Assembly (NCBI GenBank): GCA_035269015.1
Contig: DATFJU010000011.1
Span: 1 to 31,580, forward strand
From: JAIPJO01 sp035269015
Lineage (GTDB): Bacteria; Patescibacteriota; Patescibacteriia; Patescibacteriales; UBA12465
Direction: 5' to 3'
DNA: 31,580 bases
Shown here: one piece after another, positions 8,268 through 15,618 of the stretch
Numbering within the stretch: the stretch's first letter is position 1
Layout of the letters: each line of letters begins with the position of its first letter
Program-made: the position numbers and the translations under genes
The notes under the pieces: generated by a model
What the model was told of the DNA's origin: nothing
The model's database searches: none
What the model saw: only the letters and a program-made list of their open reading frames with translations

Positions 8268-9002
8268 TTATTTATCTTCTTTTAAATAATAGGTAACAAA
8301 ACTTAATTCTAAGTTTTCACCCTCAGGATCAAAAGAAACTTTATATATATCAATTAACCGTAAATTATTTTCTAAAATTTTTAATAAGTTTCTAACACCA
8401 TTATAGGTAACAACAGAAACTTTTAAATTAGCATCAATATAACCAATATCAGAAGGTAGTTCATTAAGAAAAGAACGAGCTGTTTTCTCTTCTTTAGTGT
8501 TAACATTTCTCTGCCCTTCTTGCTCAGACTCCATCTCTTTATCTTTTTTAAAATCAAGATGACTTAAATTATAACCTTTTTGAGGTATTATATATCCTAA
8601 TTCAATAAAAAGTTGTTCTTTAATATAATCTGGTGGCAATAAATTATTTAATTTATCTTTTTCATCAGTTGGTATTTTATTATACGCAGCCACTAATTGT
8701 TTAAACTTATTTAATTTATTCAACTGTAGTAAATAAACTCTTTCTTGACTAATAATATTCCCCTTTACTGCCTCAACTGCTGTATCATATTTCGGTTTTA
8801 AAATATAAACATAAGAAGAGAAAAAAATAACTAAAACTATTATTAAAATAGCAAATTTAAAATAAACACTAAAAAAACTATTAATCTTTACCTTTATCCT
8901 GGCTCTCCTTTTTTCTGCCTCAGTACTAATTACAGAAGATTCTTTCTTATCTAAACTCTTAGCCTTATTGTTGTTTAATTGTCCTTGTTCTTTTTCAGGC
9001 AT
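8268..9002 (-). CDS. PilO-like type IV pilus assembly protein
   Basis: A 244-residue bitopic protein. A charged cytoplasmic N-terminus (1-42) is followed by a helix at about 43-65 (FAILIIVLVIFFSSYVYIL), a short coiled coil and a periplasmic alpha/beta domain. The segment NKIPTDEKDKLNNLLPP followed by a helix is typical of PilO, which pairs with PilN to connect the PilM ring to the outer parts of the pilus machine. Position after pilM and pilN supports the call. The N-terminal extension is longer than usual and Lys/Glu-rich, like that of the neighbouring PilN-like protein. Confidence 0.75.
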   Translation of the reverse strand: MPEKEQGQLNNNKAKSLDKKESSVISTEAEKRRARIKVKINSFFSVYFKFAILIIVLVIFFSSYVYILKPKYDTAVEAVKGNIISQERVYLLQLNKLNKFKQLVAAYNKIPTDEKDKLNNLLPPDYIKEQLFIELGYIIPQKGYNLSHLDFKKDKEMESEQEGQRNVNTKEEKTARSFLNELPSDIGYIDANLKVSVVTYNGVRNLLKILENNLRLIDIYKVSFDPEGENLELSFVTYYLKEDK

Positions 9003-9009
9003 ATATTAA

Positions 9010-10029
9010 CTATTTTTTAAATAATTCAGGGCTTACCTTTAAATCTATTTCAAATTCTACTTTTTCTATATTTTCTTCTTCAGATTCTAATTTTTCACCA
9101 CTGGAAATATTAACCTTTAAGGTATTTGGATCTGATTGTAATTGATATACTTGTTGACCTAAACTAGGAAAATTATCACTAACAGCTGGAAGGGAGAAAT
9201 TACCTACAATATCACCCGCAAAAGCAGAATACTGAACGTTCCTTAAAGTATTTTTTTCCAAATAATCAAAAAAGTTTGACCAATACAAATGATTATCTAA
9301 AAGAAAATTAGCTCTACTTAATTTAGTTTGAAAATTTAAAGCCTCTTCAGCTTCACTTCTAATTTTTTTAGTTTCCTCACTAAGCTCAATAAATCTAGTT
9401 TCTTCTTGACTAACAACACTATTATTCTTATCTTCCCACCATGTTAAAGCTAAGTATATTTCTGCTACTAAGACAAAACTTAGAAAAACAAATACAATTA
9501 AGAAAGCAATGTTTTTATACCAATCAAAGTAAACATTAATTTCATCTTTAACCAGGTTAATCTCTAATATATTTGATTTTTCAAATTCATGATTAGAACT
9601 TATTTGATTATCTTTTTTAGCATCTTCTGCAACTTGTTTTTTCTGTTCTGAGGACTTTTTATTTTGATCTTCCTTTTTTTCTTCTTCTTCTTTTTCTTTC
9701 TTGGCTTTTTTGTCTTCAGCTTTCTTCTTTTTTTCAGCTTTTTTTAATTCTTTCTTGCTCACTTTATTTTCTTTTTTCTCATTTTCCTTTTTATCCTCTT
9801 CTTTTTTCTTTTCTTTCTTAGCTTTTTTCTCTTCAGCTTTCTTCTTTTTTTCAGCTTTTTTTAATTCTTTCTTGCTCACTTTATTTTCTTTTTTCTCATT
9901 TTCCTTTTTCTTTTCACTTTTTTTATCATCTTCACCTAAATCACTGTCTCTAGGATTCAAAAAATCAGTTGCTTGGAGTGAAGCACCTTTGTTTTTTTTC
10001 TTTTTTTTAGAAAAAATATTAAATTTCAT
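9010..10029 (-). CDS. PilN-like protein with an expanded Lys/Glu-rich cytoplasmic N-terminus
   Basis: A 339-residue protein. The last 170 residues have the PilN layout: a helix at about 172-195 (FLIVFVFLSFVLVAEIYLAL), a coiled segment and a small alpha/beta periplasmic domain. The first 170 residues are unusual, consisting almost entirely of Lys, Glu and Ala with two consecutive near-identical 39-residue repeats (about residues 41-118). PilN normally begins with a short peptide that binds PilM. Here the first residues (MKFNIFSKK) might play that part, with the charged repeat acting as a long helical spacer. It lies 10 bases after pilM. Confidence 0.75.
   Translation of the reverse strand: MKFNIFSKKKKKNKGASLQATDFLNPRDSDLGEDDKKSEKKKENEKKENKVSKKELKKAEKKKKAEEKKAKKEKKKEEDKKENEKKENKVSKKELKKAEKKKKAEDKKAKKEKEEEEKKEDQNKKSSEQKKQVAEDAKKDNQISSNHEFEKSNILEINLVKDEINVYFDWYKNIAFLIVFVFLSFVLVAEIYLALTWWEDKNNSVVSQEETRFIELSEETKKIRSEAEEALNFQTKLSRANFLLDNHLYWSNFFDYLEKNTLRNVQYSAFAGDIVGNFSLPAVSDNFPSLGQQVYQLQSDPNTLKVNISSGEKLESEEENIEKVEFEIDLKVSPELFKK
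9676..9909 (-). repeat. Two tandem copies of a 117-bp coding repeat in the PilN-like gene
   Basis: Bases 9793-9909 and 9676-9792 are near-identical copies (period 117, or 39 codons), each encoding a KKENEKKENK...KKELKKAEKKKKAE unit. The anchor CTTCAGC occurs at 9714 and 9831. The near identity at DNA level suggests a recent duplication, and the copy number may vary between strains. Confidence 0.9.
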
Positions 10030-10039
10030 TTATATAAAA

Positions 10040-11074
10040 TTATTCAATTTCTCTCATGGCCAGACCAACAGCAACCGCTAACTTGGGACCTAGCTCTCTT
10101 AATACTGGTTTCATCTCTAGTGGATAATATACTCTAGCCCAAGGATCACCAATAATGACTTGAATATCTAGTTGATCTTCTAGATACTGAGCAAAGTTGA
10201 AAAGTAAGCAACCACCACCTGAGAGAATAATCTTCTCTAACTTTTCATTATAGTTATTATTAAAAAACTCCACCATGTATTTAATCTCGTTAATAATAGG
10301 CGTGACTGATTTTAATACAGATTCAGGCATTCCCTCTTTACTAGAACTACTCAAATCAAACTTCATCTGCTCAGCTTCTTCAAAACTAAGGTTCATTTTC
10401 TGCATTAAAGTCTTGGTAACACTATTACCACTAACATCAATGGATCTATTTAAAACTGGTATCTTTTCTCTAACTAAAGAAATGTCAGTGCTATTTGCCC
10501 CTATTTCAGCGATAAGAACAGAAGAATTATCATTGCCCACCAGTGAACGAATAAGAGAAAAGGTTTCTGTTTCTAAGCTGGAAAGTGATAATTTAGCTTT
10601 AGTAAATATATTAACATACTTTTTAACCAATTTTTTTGGAGAACCAGTTAAAAATACTTTTACGTTCTTATTATTTTTGTCCTTATCATCTTTTGGTAAT
10701 ACCTTCCAATCTAAAATCATTTCTTCTAAAGGAAGCGGTATTACTTTTTTAGCTTCTTCATGAATTCCCTCAGCTAAAGATTTTTTATCTAAATTATATA
10801 AATTAATTACTGAGGAAAAAACAGCAAAAGTTGGTAATGAAACTGTAGCTTTTTGAGCAGTAATACCAACTTCATTTTTAATTTTAACAATCGCTTTAGC
10901 TAAATTATCAATATCTTCAATGGAGCTAAACTTTATACCCAATTCTTCAGAAAAAGCATAATTAGAAAGGATTATTTTTTTGTTTTTCTTTTTTAACTCC
11001 ACCATTTTTACTGATGAGTCCCCAATATCTATACCTAAAAAAGAGTTATCGCTTGAAGATGAAAATAGTCCCAT
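10040..11074 (-). CDS. pilM: Type IV pilus assembly protein PilM (actin-like ATPase)
   Basis: A 344-residue cytosolic protein of the usual PilM length with the actin/FtsA fold. Visible motifs are the first phosphate loop FLGIDIGDSSVKMVEL (13-28), the SHS2-type insertion, the second phosphate loop LIAEIGANSTDISLV near 188-202 and the adenosine loop ILSGGGCLLFNFA near 284-296. PilM forms a cytoplasmic ring that binds the N-terminus of PilN. It is the first gene of the leftward pilus operon and has a good promoter 64 bases upstream. Confidence 0.95.
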   Translation of the reverse strand: MGLFSSSSDNSFLGIDIGDSSVKMVELKKKNKKIILSNYAFSEELGIKFSSIEDIDNLAKAIVKIKNEVGITAQKATVSLPTFAVFSSVINLYNLDKKSLAEGIHEEAKKVIPLPLEEMILDWKVLPKDDKDKNNKNVKVFLTGSPKKLVKKYVNIFTKAKLSLSSLETETFSLIRSLVGNDNSSVLIAEIGANSTDISLVREKIPVLNRSIDVSGNSVTKTLMQKMNLSFEEAEQMKFDLSSSSKEGMPESVLKSVTPIINEIKYMVEFFNNNYNEKLEKIILSGGGCLLFNFAQYLEDQLDIQVIIGDPWARVYYPLEMKPVLRELGPKLAVAVGLAMREIE

Positions 11075-11137
11075 AAATTTAAAATTATCAATCTACTATT
11101 TTTTTAAAAAAAAATAGATTGAACTATAATTATTTAT

Positions 11138-11166
11138 ATTATATAATAAATATAGTTATACCACAA
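11138..11166 (-). promoter_or_regulatory. Promoter of the pilM operon
   Basis: On the minus strand, a -35 of TTGTGG (11166-11161), a 17-base spacer and a perfect -10 of TATAAT (11143-11138). The expected start is near 11131. The leader then holds an inverted repeat CAATCTA / TAGATTG (11089-11095 with 11115-11121) enclosing T and A runs, which would form a hairpin just ahead of the start codon at 11074. Confidence 0.6.
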
Positions 11167-11213
11167 GTAATTTACTTTAGTTAATTATAACACATTTTAA
11201 ATATTAAATCATT

Positions 11214-12485
11214 ATGATGAAATTTTTTAAGAAATATAAAAAAATAATATACATAATTCTATTTTTAGCTTTGATAGTACTACTAGCTATCCTTATTTGG
11301 AACACCTTCTTTAAACAAAGTACTCCAATACCTCAAGTACCAGGCACTGAAACAGAAGATTCAAGAGGATCTCTACCCCAATCCGGAGAGGGTACTCCTC
11401 AAACAGGTGAAGAATTGGAACCAGGAGAATTGCCAGGTGAAGAAGACGAGGGAGCTGTAAATGAACCAGAAGAAAGGCTTAGTGATGATGGACCTAGTCC
11501 TATAGCTAGTGGCTCTTTTACTAAAACTAATCTTAGTTATCTTGGTAAAACCCTGGGAAATACATTAAGTGGCGATGGTACCGGTGTACAATTTTATGAC
11601 AAAGATCAGGGAAAATTCTATCGTCTAGATAATAACGGCAATATTTATGAATTAAGTGATCAAGTTTTTCATGAAGTAAAAGAAATATCCTGGGCACCTG
11701 ATAAAAATAAAGCGGTATTAGAATACCCTGATGGATCAAATATTATCTACGACTTCGACAAACAAGAACAAGTTACCATGCCTAAACACTGGGAAGATTT
11801 TGATTTTTCACCTCAAAGTGACAAGATTGTTGCTAAAAGTATTGGCACAGATCCATATAACAGTTATTTAGTTACTTCAAACACTGATGGTTCATCAGTT
11901 AGATCCATCGAACACATTGGTGAAAACAGTGACAAGGTAATATCAAGCTGGTCACCAAATAATCAAGTGGCCGCTATGTACACCGAAAGCACAGATTTCG
12001 ACAGACAAGACTTATTCTTTATTGGCTTAAACGGAGAAAACTTTAAATCAACTACTGTAGAAGGTAGAGATGTTAGAGCTACTTGGTCTGACAAAGGAGA
12101 CAGACTTCTCTACAGCGCCTACAATAGCAACAGTAACTTACAACCTCAGCTCTGGATAGTTAATGCAGAGGGTGATTCAATTGGTAGTAATAGAACTAAT
12201 CTAAATCTACAAACATGGGCAGATAAATGCACTTTTTCTGATGATAGATATGTCTACTGCGGTGTCCCTGAAAACCTACCAGAAGCCTCAGGACTATTAC
12301 CTGATTTAGCTCTAGAGACAAATGATAATTTATATAGAATAGATACTTTTACTGGACAAAAAGATTTAATGGCCATACCAGACGGAAGATACAATATATC
12401 AGAACCCGTGATAAGTGATGATGGCTCTAAGCTATATTTCACTGATCAAAGCACTGAAGAAATATATGATATTAATTTAAAATAG
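11214..12485 (+). CDS. Membrane-anchored TolB/WD40-like beta-propeller protein
   Basis: A 423-residue protein with a basic N-terminus, one membrane helix at about 11-31, a Pro/Glu/Gly-rich linker at about 35-95 and then an extracytoplasmic domain of repeated short blades. The blades carry the pattern W-(A/S)-P-(D/N)-(K/N): EISWAPDKNKAVLEYPDG, DFSPQSDKIVAKS, SSWSPNNQVAAMY, ATWSDKGDRLLYSA and PVISDDGSKLYFTD. These fit a six-bladed TolB-type propeller. Two adjacent ATG codons open the frame. It diverges from pilM and ends at a strong terminator, so it is probably monocistronic. The function is unknown; protein binding at the cell surface is the usual role of such folds. Confidence 0.8.
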   Translation: MMKFFKKYKKIIYIILFLALIVLLAILIWNTFFKQSTPIPQVPGTETEDSRGSLPQSGEGTPQTGEELEPGELPGEEDEGAVNEPEERLSDDGPSPIASGSFTKTNLSYLGKTLGNTLSGDGTGVQFYDKDQGKFYRLDNNGNIYELSDQVFHEVKEISWAPDKNKAVLEYPDGSNIIYDFDKQEQVTMPKHWEDFDFSPQSDKIVAKSIGTDPYNSYLVTSNTDGSSVRSIEHIGENSDKVISSWSPNNQVAAMYTESTDFDRQDLFFIGLNGENFKSTTVEGRDVRATWSDKGDRLLYSAYNSNSNLQPQLWIVNAEGDSIGSNRTNLNLQTWADKCTFSDDRYVYCGVPENLPEASGLLPDLALETNDNLYRIDTFTGQKDLMAIPDGRYNISEPVISDDGSKLYFTDQSTEEIYDINLK

Positions 12486-12541
12486 AAAAAAATAATACAA
12501 AAGAATATATAAATAGTTCAATACATAAATAATTATATAAC

Positions 12542-12573
12542 AAAAAACGAGCCTTTAATTAAGCTCGTTTTTT
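12542..12573. terminator. Bidirectional terminator between convergent genes
   Basis: The 11-base arms AAAAAACGAGC (12542-12552) and GCTCGTTTTTT (12563-12573) are perfectly complementary around a ten-base loop. The terminator serves the rightward propeller gene and the leftward methyltransferase gene. The methyltransferase stop codon (12574-12572) overlaps the last T residues. Confidence 0.9.
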
Positions 12574-13090
12574 AATCTTTAATACACTCTAGCTCAAACT
12601 GAATCTCATCATACATATTAAAGAAAAGGTGATTTAATATTTTTTTACAAGGAATTAATTTGCGAAAAAAATGTTTTTTATCTCTATACTCCTTACTGCT
12701 ATAATTAACGAGTTTAACTTCAACAACATTAAAGGTAGCCTTGGTATAGAAATGTAAATTGTGTTTTTTGTTAAAATATTTAAAACTATTTTCGGTGAAA
12801 AAATGTTTATGAGTGGGATCAGTGAAGGCACTATTGCTTTTAAAATATGGTACGTTAATTCTTACTTTAGCTCCAGGCTTACATATTCTATATATTTCTT
12901 CCATAGTTAAAATAACATCTTCCAAATGCTCTAGAACGTTATCCATAAATATCTCTTCAACTGAATTATCAGGGAAAGGATAAGGAAAAACATCTAAATC
13001 CCATTTTTCATCTGTAGCTTCAGTTTTAATTTTATCTACACCAAGAAACCCCTCTATTTTTTTGTCTCCGCAGCCTAAATTTAATTTCAT
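12572..13090 (-). CDS. Class I SAM-dependent methyltransferase
   Basis: A 172-residue protein starting at MKLNLGCGDK; an upstream in-frame ATG at 13108 would add six residues not expected in the family. LNLGCGDKKIEG is the SAM-binding motif I, DKIKTE provides the acidic end of strand 2, and NSVEEIFMDNVLEHLEDV is the Methyltransf_11-type motif around strand 4. RICKPGAKVRINVPYF is the post-motif segment with the Pro-Gly turn. The C-terminal part has a basic patch. Such small methyltransferases in this group often sit in cell-surface glycan loci, but no sugar genes lie nearby, so the substrate is unknown. Confidence 0.85.
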   Translation of the reverse strand: MKLNLGCGDKKIEGFLGVDKIKTEATDEKWDLDVFPYPFPDNSVEEIFMDNVLEHLEDVILTMEEIYRICKPGAKVRINVPYFKSNSAFTDPTHKHFFTENSFKYFNKKHNLHFYTKATFNVVEVKLVNYSSKEYRDKKHFFRKLIPCKKILNHLFFNMYDEIQFELECIKD

Positions 13091-13178
13091 ATACTTATAT
13101 AATAACAAATTAACTATAAATACAAATTTCTAACAACAAAATATCTAAATAATTATCTTTTTTGATAGTTTAAAAGCT

Positions 13179-13394
13179 TTAGCTTTGCATTCCTGAGGAT
13201 GCAAAACCCATTATAAGTCCAAAAAAAATAAGAGCCAAAACAACAGCAATTGCCATCCATAATAAATTCGCCTTAGCCCAATTAGCTTTATTCACATTCT
13301 CACCCTCTGAGAAAGCCCAAACAAACAACATTATTAAGTTAACCAACGGTATAAAAGTAATAAGTAAAGTTATCATCCAATCTTTTAAAGTCAT
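13179..13394 (-). CDS. Small two-helix membrane protein, possibly frameshifted at its N-terminus
   Basis: A 71-residue protein with two membrane helices (about 8-27 and 45-66) separated by a polar loop SEGENVNKANWAKANL. The LxDWxITLLITFIPLVNLIMLFVWAF type of start is common in small bacterial membrane proteins of unknown function. Upstream on the same strand an ATG at 13471 opens a 21-codon frame that ends just before this gene in a run of eight A residues. Adding one A would join the two into about a 96-residue protein with a polar N-terminal tail, as relatives often have. Either the short form is real or a homopolymer indel split the gene. Confidence 0.7.
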   Translation of the reverse strand: MTLKDWMITLLITFIPLVNLIMLFVWAFSEGENVNKANWAKANLLWMAIAVVLALIFFGLIMGFASSGMQS

Positions 13395-13613
13395 CGCTCT
13401 ATTATTTATTTCTTTTTTTTCACTCTCTCATTTTGCTCATTTGTTAATGTTTCTTCATTCATATTTTTCATGTTTATATAAAAATTAATATAAATTTTAT
13501 TTTATTATTATATAAATAATATAACATAAAAATAATATTTTATACATATTATATTGTAATAAAAATTATCTATTTAAAATAAAAAAGTATCCTTTACACT
13601 AATCTTAAAACAT

Positions 13614-13646
13614 AAAAAAAACAAGACATCTTCTGTCTTGTTTTAA
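13614..13646. terminator. Bidirectional terminator at the left edge of the accessory island
   Basis: Stem ACAAGACA / TGTCTTGT with a TCTTC loop, flanked by an A run on the left and TTTT on the right (core about 13617-13644). It ends the leftward Fic gene 54 bases after its stop. The remaining gap between 13472 and 13699 is AT-rich and otherwise empty, apart from a GCGGAGAG octamer at 13653 that is noted among the findings. Confidence 0.8.
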
Positions 13647-13699
13647 TATAACGCGGAGAGTAATCAACCTTATTCGAAATAAAACTAATAATAAGTAAG

Positions 13700-14689
13700 T
13701 TAATTAGATATAAAATTAATAATTAACTTTATAATAACATCTTTCTGCTTAGGATCACTTTCAGCCACTAAAAGCGCTAAAGCTACAAGTGCATTATCAC
13801 TAAACTTTTTTTCTCCTTTTTTGTTAAATAGATACTTATTACGTGCTAAAAACAGTATAAATAGTAAAGAACCGATCCGTTTATTTCCATCAGTAAACGG
13901 ATGGTTTTTAATAACAAAATAAATTAAATGAGAAGCTTTTTCTTCTATACTTGGATACAACTCCTTTCCCCCAAAAGATTGATTAATATTACCTAAGATA
14001 CTTTTTAAAGCTTCATCTCTTTCTCTACCAAACAAATCGCTTGCTTCTTTCTTTTTTATTAAATCATCTTTTAAAGTTAATATTGCTTCATGAGAAACAT
14101 TGTAATCTAATATATTTTTTACTTTTGCAGTTTTTTGAGTTTGCAACTTATCTTCATCGTATTGCTGTAATATTGCCCAGGTATTAGCATATTCTGTAAT
14201 AACCTGCAATAATCCCTTTGTCTCATTGCTACTTACCTGCTTTGTTTCAATTGTTTTTTTAATTAAACCAACAGCTTCTTTAAATTCATTTAATTGGTTA
14301 TCTTTTAATTCTTTTATCCGCTTTTGATTTAAAATATACCCACTAGTAATATAATTTCTCAATGTTTTTGTGGCCCATTTGCGAAACTCAATAGCAACTT
14401 TTGAATTTGTTCTATAGCCAACACCTAAAACCACGTCTAGAGAATAAAAAGTTACTGGTTTATCTGAATTTGCAATATGCATTTTTTGCATATTGCTTTT
14501 TTTATCAATCTCCTTATCTTTAAATATATTTTTAATATGACGAGAAATCACAGATTGATCCACTCCAAACAGTGAAACAATATTAGCCTGTGTTGCCCAA
14601 ATTGTTTCCTTATTAAAATCACCACGAAGCTCAAGCTTTCCTGTTTTTGTTTGATATATTACTGTTATTTTATTATTAATATTTTTCAT
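13700..14689 (-). CDS. RhuM-type protein with C-terminal Fic/Doc domain
   Basis: A 329-residue protein starting at MKNINNKITV (14689). The longer frame upstream adds 32 hydrophobic residues that do not look like part of the family. The N-terminal half (to about 140) is the RhuM/BRO-like DNA-binding region (WATQANIVSLFGVDQSVISRHIKNIF, FYSLDVVLGVGYRTNS, FRKWATKTLRNYI). The C-terminal half is a Fic domain with HPFTDGNKRIGS at about 263-274. The motif has Gly-Asn-Lys-Arg rather than the GNGRxxR of AMPylating Fic enzymes and so resembles Doc, a kinase toxin; the chemistry cannot be decided here. RhuM/Fic genes are common in mobile islands and act as toxins or anti-phage factors in some cases. It appears monocistronic. 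Confidence 0.88.
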   Translation of the reverse strand: MKNINNKITVIYQTKTGKLELRGDFNKETIWATQANIVSLFGVDQSVISRHIKNIFKDKEIDKKSNMQKMHIANSDKPVTFYSLDVVLGVGYRTNSKVAIEFRKWATKTLRNYITSGYILNQKRIKELKDNQLNEFKEAVGLIKKTIETKQVSSNETKGLLQVITEYANTWAILQQYDEDKLQTQKTAKVKNILDYNVSHEAILTLKDDLIKKKEASDLFGRERDEALKSILGNINQSFGGKELYPSIEEKASHLIYFVIKNHPFTDGNKRIGSLLFILFLARNKYLFNKKGEKKFSDNALVALALLVAESDPKQKDVIIKLIINFISN

Positions 14690-14836
14690 ATAAGATAAGT
14701 ATAACAAATAGCAGATAAAATTTCTATAAAATAATCCCAAGATGGTACATTCTAGTTTAAAGTGCAACATTAAGTTATTAAACAAAAGAACAGTTCAGCT
14801 AGTAGCATAATAGTTATGAAAATAATAGTTAACAAA

Positions 14837-14859
14837 AAACTGAGCTTTATACTCAGTTT
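14837..14859. terminator. Terminator of the leftward defence operon
   Basis: Stem AAACTGAG / CTCAGTTT (14837-14844 with 14852-14859) with a seven-base loop. On the minus strand it is followed by a run of six T residues, so it ends transcription coming from 20,270 leftwards. It lies about 170 bases beyond the last leftward reading frame. Confidence 0.8.
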
Positions 14860-14866
14860 AATAAAT

Positions 14867-14920
14867 GCGGGCTACCTCGGGCTGGAACCGTAATTTCGGC
14901 AAGCCCAGTAAGGCTTTTTA
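14867..14920. other. GC-rich structured element of unknown function
   Basis: This short GC-rich patch in an AT-rich gap contains nested complementary arms: GGGCT (14879-14883) with AGCCC (14902-14906), CCG with CGG inside them, and a second small stem AGCC / GGCT (14902-14905 with 14912-14915) followed by TTTTTA. It overlaps no convincing gene. It could be a small terminator, a recombination site or a leftover mobile-element end. To its right (14,970-14,995) the octamer AAAGTGAC is repeated. Confidence 0.4.
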
Positions 14921-15029
14921 GTGATTTTTTAAGTTTTTAATAAATAGGATCTTCGTGCGCTGTGGTTTTTCTTAAAAGTGACAAAAGTGACACAAGTATT
15001 GATATAAAAGTTACAGATATATGTAATCT

Positions 15030-15266
15030 TTATTCATCAGCAATAAATTCTAATATTTCTCTAGTTGTCTTGATTTGCTTACCATTTGGTAATTTGATTA
15101 TAGCTTCTATTCTTTCTGTTACTTCTTCTGGGGCCTGTTGGTTATCTTCAACTCTTATCTCTCCGGTTACACCATCAATTACTATATGCGCCTTACTTCC
15201 AGATCCATCTCTTTTCCCAACTAAAATATGTTGGTCTTCTCCCTGGATCCTTGATTCAATAAAAAA
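15030..15266 (-). pseudogene. Start-less 78-codon frame continuing in phase from the upstream gene
   Basis: On the minus strand this frame reads FFIESRIQGEDQHILVGKRD, then a protein-like sequence ending TTREILEFIADE and TAA at 15030. It has the amphipathic, Lys/Glu-rich look of a real protein and resembles small CPR hypothetical proteins with an IVIDGVTGEIRV core. It contains no ATG, GTG or TTG codon. It is exactly in phase with the preceding 103-residue gene, separated only by the TAA at 15269-15267. The likely readings are a gene interrupted by a nonsense change or an ATT start at 15260. A rightward frame over the same bases is Ser/Ile-rich and is the antisense shadow. Confidence 0.5.
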
Positions 15267-15578
15267 TTAATCGTCGCTTATTCTTTTTTTAATAGTCTTT
15301 TCTGCTAGATACTGCTGGAAAATATCAACATATTTTTCAATTTTCTGCCAGGCATTATCAACTGGAAAGCCTGCCGAATTAGACCACCAAGAATCTGGTT
15401 TTTCATTTGAGGTAAGTTTTCTTAGTCTTAAGCCTGGTAAAGAATTGACGTCTAAAACTGAATTTAAATATTCAAAGATAGTGTCACGAATTTTTACAGC
15501 CTCACTAGTTAATAATAAATTCTCTCTTAAAGCAGTTTCATTACTCCAAATTAATTTTGATACTTCTTTGTCGTTCAT
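15267..15578 (-). CDS. Small hypothetical protein, last member of the Shedu operon
   Basis: A 103-residue acidic, mainly helical protein, starting 40 bases after the Shedu gene stop. No membrane segment or known motif is seen. The middle (LPGLRLRKLTSNEKPDSWWS) has a Trp pair and the rest is predicted helix. The TAA stop is followed in phase by 78 more codons of protein-like sequence, so this may be the N-terminal part of a gene of about 180 codons. It could be an accessory factor of the nuclease operon, but nothing beyond co-direction supports that. Confidence 0.6.
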   Translation of the reverse strand: MNDKEVSKLIWSNETALRENLLLTSEAVKIRDTIFEYLNSVLDVNSLPGLRLRKLTSNEKPDSWWSNSAGFPVDNAWQKIEKYVDIFQQYLAEKTIKKRISDD

Positions 15579-15618
15579 AAATTATCATAATTATTTATTT
15601 ATAATATTATAACAAAAA

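Noticed and set aside
9701..10081. Rightward Phe/Ser-rich frame of 126 codons that might pass for a membrane protein
   Set aside because: It is the antisense of the Lys/Glu-rich repeats of the PilN-like gene.
13653..13685. Possible tRNA fragment with GCGGAGAG and TTCGAA
   Set aside because: The spacing between the two pieces does not fit a T arm and acceptor arm, and no stems pair. Kept only as a weak boundary repeat.
14962..15270. Rightward frame of 102 codons
   Set aside because: It is Ser/Ile/Leu-rich without motifs, and the opposite strand gives a better charged, amphipathic protein sequence over 15030-15266.
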